This document shows, piece by piece, positions 8,872 to 17,119 of a stretch of DNA of 64,000 nt (the first letter of the stretch is position 1; the number at the start of each line of letters is the position of its first letter). The notes beneath the pieces are model-generated. The model ran no database searches, was not told where the DNA came from, and was given only the letters and a program-made list of their open reading frames with translations. The translations under genes and the position numbers were made by a program. Origin of the DNA: DASUPK01 sp963736685 (GTDB taxonomy: Bacteria; Actinomycetota; Thermoleophilia; Solirubrobacterales; 70-9); assembly GCA_963736685.1 (NCBI GenBank), contig CAVTPZ010000015.1:176287-240286 (forward strand), written 5' to 3'.

Positions 8872-11439
8872 GTGAACGGGAGCTCGCGCGGTGAGGTGGG
8901 AATTCGGACACCTGACCGGCGCTTGCGAGTCTTCCTGAGTTCGACCCTGGGCGAACTTGCCGAGGAACGACGGACTGTCTCGGATGCCATCTCGTCACTT
9001 CGGCTCACTCCGGTGATGTTCGAGCAGGGAGCGCGACCGCATCCACCGCGCGATCTGTACAGGGCATACCTCCAGCAAAGCGATGTCTTCATCGGCCTGT
9101 ACTGGCAGAGCTACGGGCGCATCAGCCCGGGCATGGAGGTCTCGGGCCTCGAGGAGGAGTTCGAGCTCTCGCGGGAGCTGCCGCGCTTGCTCTACATCAA
9201 GGAGCCAGCCCCGAATCGCGAGCCCCGCCTCACTGAGTTGCTCTCCCGCATGAGGCCTGAGGTTTCGTACAGGCGGTTTCGGACGCAGGCCGAGCTGGAC
9301 CAGCTCGTCCGTGACGACCTCGCCACACTCCTGAGCGAGAGGTTCGTCGCGGGCCGTCCCGCGCCGGATGGTGCAGCCCACAATCCGCTCCCCGTCGATG
9401 CGACGTCGCTGATCGGACGGGAGGGGGAGGTCGAGGAGGTGTGCAGCCTCATCGAGATCCCCGACGTCCGCTTGGTGACCCTCACCGGGCCGGGCGGTGT
9501 CGGCAAGACCAGGCTGGCCGTGGCTGTGGGGGAGCGGTTGCGTGACCGCTACGAAGCGGGCACCGCCTTTATCCCGCTGGAGTCCGTCACCGAGTCCGAC
9601 GAGATTCCGGTTGCGATCGGCCGGGCCGTGGATGCGGATCTGACCGGGGCGGGTTCGGCGCTGGAGGCGATGGTCGAACGCCTCGGCGATGACCCGTGGC
9701 TGCTGATCCTCGACAACCTGGAGCAGGCGCACGATGCCGCCCGCGACATCGACGAGCTGCTGATGCGTTGCCCCGGCGTCGCCATCCTGGCCACCAGCCG
9801 CAGGGCCCTGCAGTTGCGGGCGGAGCGGGAGTTTCCCGTGCCGCCGTTGCCACTTCCGGCCGATCCCGACGTCGCCTCGGTCGATGAGCTGGCGTCGTCG
9901 CCGGCTGTGGCCCTGTTTGTCGACCGGGCCCGGGCGGTGCGCCACGACTTCACCCTGACCGCGGACAACGCCGCCGCGGTGGCGGAGATCTGCCGCCGCC
10001 TGGAGGGTCTACCGCTCGCGATCGAACTGGCTGCGGCCCGCACCCGGCTGCTCGAGCCCGATGAGCTTCTGTCCCGCCTTGTGTCCTCGCTGGACTCCCT
10101 CGGGACGGGAGCGGTGGATCTACCCGAACGACAACGCACCCTGCGCGCCACCGTCGAGTGGAGCGTGGACCTGCTGGAGGACGATGAGCGCTCGCTGCTG
10201 GAGTCCGTGGCCGCCTTCGTCGGCGGCTGGACCATCGAGGCCGCCGCCGTTGTCGCCGGCCTCGAGGAGGATCGTGCGCTGGAGCTGTCCGAGGCCCTGT
10301 CACGCAACAGCCTCATCTACCTCGATAATGCCGGCGCTCGACCACGCTCGCGGATGCTGGACACCATTTGCGCCTTCGTGGCGGAGCGGCTCGACGCGCG
10401 CCCTGACGTCAACGAGGTCCTGGAGCGCCACGCCCGCTACTACCGGACCCTGGCCGAGCAGGCGGACCGGCCCCTGCGGACCACCGGCCACAGGGAATGG
10501 CTCGAGAGGCTGGAAGAGGAGGCGGGGAACCTCGCCTCCTCCGTGAACTGGCACCTCAGCCATGACACCGGGTCGCTGCCGCACATGTTCCGGGTCCTGT
10601 GGCTGTTCTGGGAGCTGCGGGAACACATGCGTGAGGCGCACGCCTGGACCGAGCGGCTCTTGGCAAACGCCGACTCGCTTTCTCCTCACGCACGATCGGA
10701 ATTGCTATGGGTTGGGCTGTCGATCGACCTCGAGATTGGGGACGACGACGCGGCGCTGGCAGCCCGCAAGCGGCTGGCATCGCTCCTGGAAGAAATCGAG
10801 GACCCGTTCATTCGCGCGGCGTCCCAGCTGGCCATCGGATGGAGCTCACCGATCGTCGGCGACTTCGACGGCGGCCTGCGGGGCGTCCTGGCCTCGCTGG
10901 AACAGTTCAGTTCCATGGACGAGCCGTACTTGACCGCATTGGCATCGCTCAGCGCCGGCGGCCTGGAGACGGCAGTTGGCCGCTACGAGGAAGCCCTGCG
11001 ACATCTGCACCAGGGACTCGACATGGCGAACCGATTTGAGTACCCCTGGTTGGCGGCCTGGTCCCGAGCGCAGCTGAGCACCGTGGCCCTGATGGACGGC
11101 GACGTCGAAGAGGCTCGATCGCTGCTGGAAGAGGGACTTGAAATCAGCCTCACAATCCTGAGCGCTCGCAACGTCTCTCTTTTCTTGACCGGTTTCGCGC
11201 GACTCGCCTCCGCCACGGGCAACCCAGAGCGGGCGGCGCTGCTCGCCGGGGCGGCTGAAGGCCTGCGCCGGCGGGTCGGGCTGCGCCCCTGGCCGATGTT
11301 GCGGCGGGGAGAGGAGGAGTTGGTGGCTCAGGTACGCGAAACGCTGGGGGAGAGCCGGTTCGAAGACGCGTTCGGCATGGGTCTCCTCCTCAACCAGCGG
11401 GATGCGGTCGCCGTGGTCCGCGTTGCTCTTGGCGAATGA
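8872..11439 (+). CDS. DUF4062-NB-ARC-TPR STAND-type ATPase
   Basis: An 855-residue multidomain protein. Residues about 18-110 form a DUF4062 domain (RVFLSSTLGELAEERRTV). An NB-ARC/STAND ATPase follows with Walker A GPGGVGKT at about 206-213, Walker B LLILDNLEQ, the ATSRRALQL sensor region and GLPLAIELAAARTRLL. The C-terminal third is helical repeats of TPR type. STAND proteins are signal-gated ATPase switches used in regulation and in anti-phage defence. A GTG at 8896 is an equally plausible start and gives the shorter N-terminus usual for relatives. No DNA-binding domain is visible, and no effector nuclease is fused. Confidence 0.85.
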   Translation: MNGSSRGEVGIRTPDRRLRVFLSSTLGELAEERRTVSDAISSLRLTPVMFEQGARPHPPRDLYRAYLQQSDVFIGLYWQSYGRISPGMEVSGLEEEFELSRELPRLLYIKEPAPNREPRLTELLSRMRPEVSYRRFRTQAELDQLVRDDLATLLSERFVAGRPAPDGAAHNPLPVDATSLIGREGEVEEVCSLIEIPDVRLVTLTGPGGVGKTRLAVAVGERLRDRYEAGTAFIPLESVTESDEIPVAIGRAVDADLTGAGSALEAMVERLGDDPWLLILDNLEQAHDAARDIDELLMRCPGVAILATSRRALQLRAEREFPVPPLPLPADPDVASVDELASSPAVALFVDRARAVRHDFTLTADNAAAVAEICRRLEGLPLAIELAAARTRLLEPDELLSRLVSSLDSLGTGAVDLPERQRTLRATVEWSVDLLEDDERSLLESVAAFVGGWTIEAAAVVAGLEEDRALELSEALSRNSLIYLDNAGARPRSRMLDTICAFVAERLDARPDVNEVLERHARYYRTLAEQADRPLRTTGHREWLERLEEEAGNLASSVNWHLSHDTGSLPHMFRVLWLFWELREHMREAHAWTERLLANADSLSPHARSELLWVGLSIDLEIGDDDAALAARKRLASLLEEIEDPFIRAASQLAIGWSSPIVGDFDGGLRGVLASLEQFSSMDEPYLTALASLSAGGLETAVGRYEEALRHLHQGLDMANRFEYPWLAAWSRAQLSTVALMDGDVEEARSLLEEGLEISLTILSARNVSLFLTGFARLASATGNPERAALLAGAAEGLRRRVGLRPWPMLRRGEEELVAQVRETLGESRFEDAFGMGLLLNQRDAVAVVRVALGE

Positions 11440-11446
11440 TGGAAAC

Positions 11447-12455
11447 ATGACGCCGATGGGCAATCACGAACCTCTGCACGACGGGCACGGCCGCAGGATC
11501 ACCGACCTGCGCGTCTCGGTGACGGATCGATGCAACTTCCGGTGTCAGTACTGCATGCCGGCCGAGGGAATGCGGTGGCTCGAGCGCGAGGAGATCCTCA
11601 CCTTCGAGGAGATCGAGCGCCTGGTCTCCCTGATGAGCTCACTGGGAATCGAGGACGTTCGGCTCACGGGCGGTGAGCCGCTGGCCCGCCGGGACTTTCC
11701 GCGTCTCGCCTCGATGATCGCCGCCATAACCGGGCATCCGTGATCTCTCGCTGACCACGAACGGCTACCTGCTCGAGCGAGAGGCCCCCCAGCTGGCCGC
11801 GGCCGGGATCCAGAGGGTCAACGTCTCGATCGACTCCCTGCAACGCGATCGCTTCTTCCAGATCACCCGCCGAGACGCACTTCCACAGGTGCTCCGTGGC
11901 CTCCACGCGATCGCGGATCAGCCCACCATTCGCCGAGTGAAGGTCAACGCCCTCGGTATCCGCGGGTTCACCGAGGAGCAGATCCTTCCGTTCTGCGAAC
12001 TGGCTCGCTCGACGGGCATCCAGGTCCGGTTCATCGAGTTCATGCCCCTGGATGCAGACCGCACCTGGAGCGCGGGCCAGGTGTTGACGGGCGATGAGAT
12101 CAGGCGGGCGATTGAGACCCGCTTCGAGCTCGTCGAGGCCCCGCGGGAGCCCTCGTCGACGGCGAGGACCTTCAGGTTCGCGGACGGACGCGGTGAGATC
12201 GGCTTCGTCAATCCGGTCTCAGAGCCGTTCTGCGCCGACTGCAATCGGATCCGGCTGACCGCAGACGGCCAGCTCCGAACCTGCCTGTTCTCGCTGACGG
12301 AGACGGACCTGAGGGAGCCGCTGCGCGCAGGAGCGGGCGACAAGGAGGTCGAGGAGCTGATTCGAGCCGCCGTCTGGCGCAAGGAGCTCAAGCACCGGAT
12401 CAACCAGCGCGGCTTCGTCCAGCCGGACCGGACCATGAGCGCAATCGGCGGTTAG
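11447..12455 (+). pseudogene. moaA: GTP 3',8-cyclase MoaA, single-base frameshift near 11732
   Basis: Radical-SAM enzyme starting molybdenum cofactor synthesis. The first part (from ATG 11447) has the SAM cluster motif CNFRCQYC and the LTGGEPL loop, then hits TGA at 11741. One base on (skipping one G of the GGG at 11732-11734), the reading continues as GIRDLSLTTNGYLLERE and runs to 12455 with the second cluster ligands in PFCADCNRIRLTADGQLRTC and the C-terminal Gly-Gly tail. Everything needed is present apart from one extra base, so this may be a sequencing error instead of a dead gene. It lies 8 bases after the STAND gene and heads the Moco cluster. Confidence 0.9.
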
Positions 12456-12469
12456 GCGGAATCGTCGCG

Positions 12470-13735
12470 GTGGCGCTGCCGACGCTGAAGTCGAGACTCA
12501 TCCCCATCGAGCAGGCTCGGCGGCTCGTCTTGGAGGCGGTCGAGACTCTGCCCGCCGAGACCGTCGAGCTGGGCAGCGCCCTCGGCCGCGTCGCCTCCGA
12601 TGCGAGCCGGGCTCCGCTGGATGTGCCCGGCTTCGACAACTCTTCGATGGACGGCTACGCGGTGCGGTCCTCGGAGACGACTGGGGCGGACCCCGATGCT
12701 CCGGTCCAGCTCCGACTCGCCGGCGAGTCGAGGGGCGGTCACCCCGCCCCTCGTCCCCTCGGAAGAGGAGAGGCGATCGCTATCTCCACCGGCGCCATGG
12801 TTCCCTCGGGTGCCGATGGGGTGGTCCGACTGGAGGACACATGCCGCGAGGACGACCGCCTGCTCGTGCTTGAAGCGGTCGCGCCCGGACAGAACATCCG
12901 CCGCACCGGCGAAGACCTACGTGCGGGTGAGCTCGCCCTCGAGCCGGGGGTGGTGCTCGGGCCTGCCGAGCTGGGCGTGCTTGCATCGCTGGGCCGCCCA
13001 TCGGTCGATTGCCACCGTCGGCCCACGGTCTCCGTCCTCACGACTGGAGACGAGCTGCGTCCACCCGACGAGCGGCTCTCAGCCGGGCAGATCCACGACT
13101 CGAACTCGTTCTCGGTACCGGCGCTGGCGGTCCTCGCCGGGGCGACGCTGGGGTGGACGGGCTGGGTGGGGGATGCCCAGCCGGAGTTGAATGGAGCGCT
13201 GGCGGCGGCTCTTGGCGCCGATGTCACGGTCGTCTGCGGAGGCGTGTCGGTCGGCGCTCACGACCACGTCCGACCCGCACTGGCCGAGCTCGGGATCGAA
13301 GAGCGCTTCTGGCGCGTCGCCCTGAGGCCGGGGAGGCCGACCTGGTTCGGTGCCCGCGAAGGAGGCGGGCTCGTCTTCGGCCTGCCCGGGAACCCGGTTT
13401 CGGCGATCGTCACCTTCCTGCTCTTCGTGCGCCCTGCGTTGCTGGCTCTCTCGGGGGTGTCCGAAGATCCCGACCGGGGGACGGCGATCTTCGACGAGCC
13501 CTACGCGAAGCTGCCCGGGCGCGCGCACGCGCTGCGCTGTCACCTGCGGCTCGCCGAGGACGGCTGGCACGTGCGCCCCACCAAGGCGCAGGAATCCCAC
13601 GTGCTCAGCTCCATGTTGGGCGCGGATTGCCTGGCATTCGTTCCCACTGATGCCGGCTCGCTCGAAGCGGGAACGCGTGTTGAGATCGAGCTGCTTCCCA
13701 GGGCGCCGCTCGGTGCAGGCCAGGTGACCACGTGA
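12470..13735 (+). CDS. moeA: Molybdopterin molybdenumtransferase MoeA
   Basis: A 421-residue cytosolic enzyme that inserts molybdate into adenylated molybdopterin. Hallmarks are VPGFDNSSMDGYAVR in domain I, TTGDELRPP and IHDSNS, GGVSVGAHDHV in the MPT-binding domain III, and GLPGNPVSAIVTF. It starts at GTG 12470, 14 bases after moaA, and its stop overlaps the start of the MoaD-MoaE-MoaC fusion gene (GTGA), so the cluster is translationally coupled. Confidence 0.95.
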   Translation: MALPTLKSRLIPIEQARRLVLEAVETLPAETVELGSALGRVASDASRAPLDVPGFDNSSMDGYAVRSSETTGADPDAPVQLRLAGESRGGHPAPRPLGRGEAIAISTGAMVPSGADGVVRLEDTCREDDRLLVLEAVAPGQNIRRTGEDLRAGELALEPGVVLGPAELGVLASLGRPSVDCHRRPTVSVLTTGDELRPPDERLSAGQIHDSNSFSVPALAVLAGATLGWTGWVGDAQPELNGALAAALGADVTVVCGGVSVGAHDHVRPALAELGIEERFWRVALRPGRPTWFGAREGGGLVFGLPGNPVSAIVTFLLFVRPALLALSGVSEDPDRGTAIFDEPYAKLPGRAHALRCHLRLAEDGWHVRPTKAQESHVLSSMLGADCLAFVPTDAGSLEAGTRVEIELLPRAPLGAGQVTT

Positions 13736-14886
13736 AGATCACGGTACGGCTCTTCGCGACCCTGCGGCGCCGTGCCGGAACCGAATCCCTGGATCTCGAA
13801 CTCGCCGATGGCGCCACCGCCGCTGATGCTCTGGCCGCGCTCGCGGCTCGTGACGGGCTGCATGATCTGATCGAGCGCCTCCCTCTGCGCGTGGCGGTGA
13901 ACCGCGAGTACGTTCCGGAGTCCACCCCCCTGGCCGCCGGGGACGAGGTGGCGGTCATCCCGCCGGTGAGTGGCGGCGCTCGCCCCTCCGCGACAGTGAC
14001 CGATAACCCGCTCTCGGTTGACCGCGTCCTTTCCCAGGTCTCGAGGCCCGCGGCCGGAGCCACCGTCATCTTCGTCGGGTCCACCCGCGAGGTGTCGTCA
14101 CTGGAGTACGAGGCCTATCGCGAGATGGCTGAGGAGCGCATCGCCGACATCCTGGAGGGCTGCATCGGCGAACTGGGAATTGAGGCGGCCGCCGCCGAGC
14201 ACCGGGTGGGAACGGTTCCGCTGAGCGAGCCGAGCGTGATCGTGGCCGTTTCGGCCCCTCATCGCGCTGAGGCGTTCGCCGGCGCTCGCCGGGCGATCGA
14301 CCGGATCAAGGAGGAGGCACCGATCTGGAAGATCGAAGCCGGCGACGAGGCCAGCGTCTCCGAGCTTCGGCACCTTCGCTCAGTCCCGCCCTCGCCCTCG
14401 GAGACACCGGAAATGAGCCATCTCGACTCGGCCGGGGCCGCCAGGATGGTCGACGTCTCCGACAAGCCCGTGAGTGACCGCCGCGCCCGAGCGGAGTGCG
14501 AGGTTCGGATGAGCTCCGGGACTGCCCGCGCGGTGGCCCGCGGCGACGCCCTCAAGGGCGACGTCCTCGGCACCGCCAGGATCGCGGCTATCCAGGCGGC
14601 GAAGCGAACCTCGGAGCTGATCCCGCTGGCCCATCCTCTCCCGCTCACCCATGTCGACGTGGACTTCGGCATCGACCAGGAGGCCGGCCACATCGAGGTG
14701 GTCGCCTCGGCTCAGACCACCGACCGCACCGGTGTCGAGATGGAGGCGATGACCGCTGTGGCGGTAGCCGCCCTGACCATCTACGACATGGTGAAGGGAC
14801 TCGAGCGGAGCGTCGAGATCGGTGGGATCCGGCTGCTCGAGAAGTCGGGTGGGCGCCAGGACTGGCGACGGGGAGACGAGCTGTGA
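13732..14886 (+). CDS. MoaD-MoaE-MoaC trifunctional fusion protein
   Basis: One uninterrupted 384-residue frame carries three Moco proteins. Residues 1-82 are MoaD, ubiquitin-like and ending in the diagnostic Gly-Gly (PPVSGG, 81-82). Residues about 90-222 are MoaE with HRVGTV, SAPHRAEAF, and Lys193 and Lys200 spaced like K119/K126 of E. coli MoaE. Residues 228-384 are MoaC with Lys275 (LKGD), His301 (PLAHPL), Asp352 and Lys355 (IYDMVK), the known active-site set. The MoaD tail must be free to carry the thiocarboxylate, so cleavage after Gly82 is expected, as reported for the MoaD-MoaE fusion MoaX of M. tuberculosis. An internal ATG at 14413 with a GGAG about 9 bases upstream could also make free MoaC. 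Confidence 0.93.
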   Translation: MKITVRLFATLRRRAGTESLDLELADGATAADALAALAARDGLHDLIERLPLRVAVNREYVPESTPLAAGDEVAVIPPVSGGARPSATVTDNPLSVDRVLSQVSRPAAGATVIFVGSTREVSSLEYEAYREMAEERIADILEGCIGELGIEAAAAEHRVGTVPLSEPSVIVAVSAPHRAEAFAGARRAIDRIKEEAPIWKIEAGDEASVSELRHLRSVPPSPSETPEMSHLDSAGAARMVDVSDKPVSDRRARAECEVRMSSGTARAVARGDALKGDVLGTARIAAIQAAKRTSELIPLAHPLPLTHVDVDFGIDQEAGHIEVVASAQTTDRTGVEMEAMTAVAVAALTIYDMVKGLERSVEIGGIRLLEKSGGRQDWRRGDEL

Positions 14887-15392
14887 AGGCCGTTGTGATC
14901 ACGGTGAGCAGTTCCCGCGCGGCCGGCGAGGGAGGCCCCGACGAGAGCGGCCCCCGGCTCGAGGCCGTGGTCGAGCGCCTCGGTGGCCTGCTGCTCGGGC
15001 GCGAGGTGGTCGCGGACGACGTTGACGCGATCGCGGCTCGGCTCCGCCATTGGGCGGACGAGGAACCGTGTGATCTGATTCTGACGAGCGGCGGGACGGG
15101 CCTGGCCCCGACCGACGTGACGCCGGAGGCGACGCGCGCGGTGATCGACCGCGAGGCGCCCGGCATCGCCGAGGCTCTACGGGAGGCCTCACGGCAGCAC
15201 ACGGATCGGTGGATGCTCTCGCGCGGAGTCTCGGGTGCGCGCCGACGAACGCTGATCATCAACTTCCCGGGCAGTCCGCGGAGCATCGATCAGACCGCGC
15301 CGGCGATCGAGCCGGCGGTGTCGCACGCCCTGGACCTGCTCCGCGGCGCGGCCGGCGACGAATCGCACCACCTGAGCGAGGACAGGGCGTAA
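14883..15392 (+). CDS. MogA/MoaB-family molybdopterin adenylyltransferase
   Basis: A 169-residue protein from GTG 14883, which overlaps the fusion gene stop. It shows the family signature TSGGTGLAPTDVTPEAT and the later SRGVSGARRRTLIINFPGSP that binds molybdopterin. MogA adenylates molybdopterin before MoeA adds molybdenum; MoaB is a close relative. Its place directly after the MoaD-E-C fusion fits either name. A much longer upstream extension of the same frame is a shadow of the fusion gene. Confidence 0.9.
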   Translation: MKAVVITVSSSRAAGEGGPDESGPRLEAVVERLGGLLLGREVVADDVDAIAARLRHWADEEPCDLILTSGGTGLAPTDVTPEATRAVIDREAPGIAEALREASRQHTDRWMLSRGVSGARRRTLIINFPGSPRSIDQTAPAIEPAVSHALDLLRGAAGDESHHLSEDRA

Positions 15393-15403
15393 GCTCCGCT
15401 TCC

Positions 15404-16015
15404 TTGAACGAGTTCGTTTCACGTGGCTTCAGCAGACGACGCCGGACTCCGGACGAGGTGGCGGATCGGCTGCCCCCGGGGCAGTACGCGGAGTCGGGCT
15501 GGCCGGTTCTGACCGCGGGCCCCACACCCGACGTCCCCACCGACGAGTGGAGCTTCCGAATCGATGGCATGGTCGGAAAGCCGAAGGAGTGGAGCTGGGA
15601 CGAGTTCCAGAAGCTTCCCTTCGAGACAGTCACGAAGGACATCCACTGCGTCACCAAGTGGTCGAAGTTCGACGCCACCTTCGGAGGGGTCTCCCTGGAT
15701 GTGCTCCTCGATCAGGTCGAGCCGCTCGACGCCTACGTGACGTTCTACTCGTATGGCGGCTACACCACGAATCTGCCGATCGAGGAGATCAGCGACGGGA
15801 AGGCGTGGGTGGTGACTGAGTACGACGGCGAGCCGCTTCCTCGCGAGCACGGGGGCCCGGCGCGCATGCTCGTCCCTCACCTCTACTTCTGGAAGAGCGC
15901 CAAGTGGGTGCACGGGATGACCGTGATGGACCACGACGAGCCGGGCTTCTGGGAGATGAACGGCTACAACAACCACGGCGACCCCTGGAAGGAGGAGCGC
16001 TATTGGGGGGACTGA
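15404..16015 (+). CDS. Sulfite-oxidase-like molybdopterin-dependent oxidoreductase
   Basis: A 203-residue protein from TTG 15404 with the oxidoreductase molybdopterin-binding domain. The molybdenum-ligating cysteine is Cys82 in DIHCVTKWSKFD, followed by the pterin-binding strands (SYGGYTTNLP) and HGGPARMLVPHLYFWKSAKW. It is short, lacking the heme and dimerisation domains of true sulfite oxidases, as in the YedY/MsrP-like and actinobacterial stand-alone group. There is no convincing signal peptide; an Arg-rich start (FSRRRR) lacks a hydrophobic follow-on. It overlaps the next gene as ATGA, making a two-component enzyme likely. Confidence 0.88.
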   Translation: MNEFVSRGFSRRRRTPDEVADRLPPGQYAESGWPVLTAGPTPDVPTDEWSFRIDGMVGKPKEWSWDEFQKLPFETVTKDIHCVTKWSKFDATFGGVSLDVLLDQVEPLDAYVTFYSYGGYTTNLPIEEISDGKAWVVTEYDGEPLPREHGGPARMLVPHLYFWKSAKWVHGMTVMDHDEPGFWEMNGYNNHGDPWKEERYWGD

Positions 16016-16740
16016 TGGAGTCGCCGCTGCCCCCAGTAGAGCAGCGCGTCCCGGGCCGTTGGCAGATCGGGACCGTCAGCAAGATCAAGGTCGAGACACC
16101 GCGGGTCAAGTCCTTTCGGATCGAGCTGCCGATGTGGATGCCGCACCTGCCGGGCCAGCACTACGACGTCCGGCTGACCGACCCGGATGGCTACCACGCC
16201 GAGCGCTCCTACTCGATTGCGTCCTCCCCTCTGGACGAGGGCGGGGTCGAGTTGACGATCGACAAGCTCGAGGACGGCGAGGTCTCGCCCTACTTCCATG
16301 ACGTGGTCGTCGAGGGCGACCAGGTCGAGGTGCGCGGCCCGTTCACCTCCTACTTCGTCTGGCGAGGAGAGAAACCGGTGCTTCTGGTCGGCGGCGGCTC
16401 CGGCGTCGTCCCGCTGATGTGCATGCTGCGCCATCGGCGGCGAACGATGCCCGGCCTGCCCATGCGCCTGGTCTACTCCGTCCGCCACGCAGACGACGTC
16501 ATCTACGAGGAGGAGATCGGCGACGAGACGCTGCTCACCTTCACTCGCGAGCCACCCGAGAGCTGGAGTGGGCACACCGGGCACATCGATGCGGGGTTGA
16601 TCGCTGAGGCGGGCATCGACGATGGCATCGCCTTCGTCTGCGGCTCGAACGGATTCGTCGAGACCGGTTCCCAGCTGCTTATGGATGCGGGCTTCGACCC
16701 GCAGCAGATCCGTACCGAGCGGTTCGGGCCCACCGGCTGA
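16015..16740 (+). CDS. FAD-binding ferredoxin-NADP-reductase-type oxidoreductase
   Basis: A 241-residue flavin reductase with FAD motif ERSYSIASSP and NAD(P)-binding GGGSGVVPLMCML, ending in the terminal CGSNGFVETGSQLL region. There is no [2Fe-2S] domain. Its ATG overlaps the stop of the sulfite-oxidase-like gene, so it is probably the dedicated electron-transfer partner of that Moco enzyme. Pairings of this kind are frequent in Actinobacteria; the electron direction and substrate remain unknown. Confidence 0.9.
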   Translation: MESPLPPVEQRVPGRWQIGTVSKIKVETPRVKSFRIELPMWMPHLPGQHYDVRLTDPDGYHAERSYSIASSPLDEGGVELTIDKLEDGEVSPYFHDVVVEGDQVEVRGPFTSYFVWRGEKPVLLVGGGSGVVPLMCMLRHRRRTMPGLPMRLVYSVRHADDVIYEEEIGDETLLTFTREPPESWSGHTGHIDAGLIAEAGIDDGIAFVCGSNGFVETGSQLLMDAGFDPQQIRTERFGPTG

Positions 16741-16757
16741 GAGGCATCTCGCTGCCC

Positions 16758-17108
16758 ATGGCCACCGAAACCACCGAATACACCGTCGCCGATGCACCCG
16801 GCCGGCAGCGGTTTGAAATCCGGGACGGTGACCGGGTGGTCGGTTTCACCGAGTATCGGCGCCGTGGTGACGTCATCGCCTTCATCCACACCGAGGTTCT
16901 GCCCGAGTACGAGGGGAAGGGAGTTGCAAGCCGATTGATCTCGGCCGCGCTGGCCGTCGTCCGGGAGGATGGCGCCACGGTGCTGCCCTTCTGCCCCTTC
17001 GTCCGTGGCTACATCGCAAAGCACCCGGACCGCTATCTCGACCTCGTCCCCGCCGGCCTCCGCGCGGACTTCGAGCTCCCGGCTTCGGCGGGCGCCTCGG
17101 AGGACTAG
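16758..17108 (+). CDS. GNAT-type N-acetyltransferase (small YjdJ/GCN5-related group)
   Basis: A 116-residue protein of the short GNAT group. Core pieces are DRVVGFTEYRRRGDVIAFIH, then HTEVLPEYEGKGVASRLISA, where the acetyl-CoA pyrophosphate loop is EGKGVASRL, and CPFVRGYIAKHPDRY. Proteins of this size are acetyltransferases of unknown target. It follows the flavin reductase by 17 bases on the same strand and converges with modB. Confidence 0.87.
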   Translation: MATETTEYTVADAPGRQRFEIRDGDRVVGFTEYRRRGDVIAFIHTEVLPEYEGKGVASRLISAALAVVREDGATVLPFCPFVRGYIAKHPDRYLDLVPAGLRADFELPASAGASED

Positions 17109-17119
17109 ACCGGGTCTGA

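Noticed and set aside
11725..11745. Programmed frameshift in moaA
   Set aside because: There is no slippery heptamer, no evident downstream structure and no precedent in MoaA; a simple indel is more likely.
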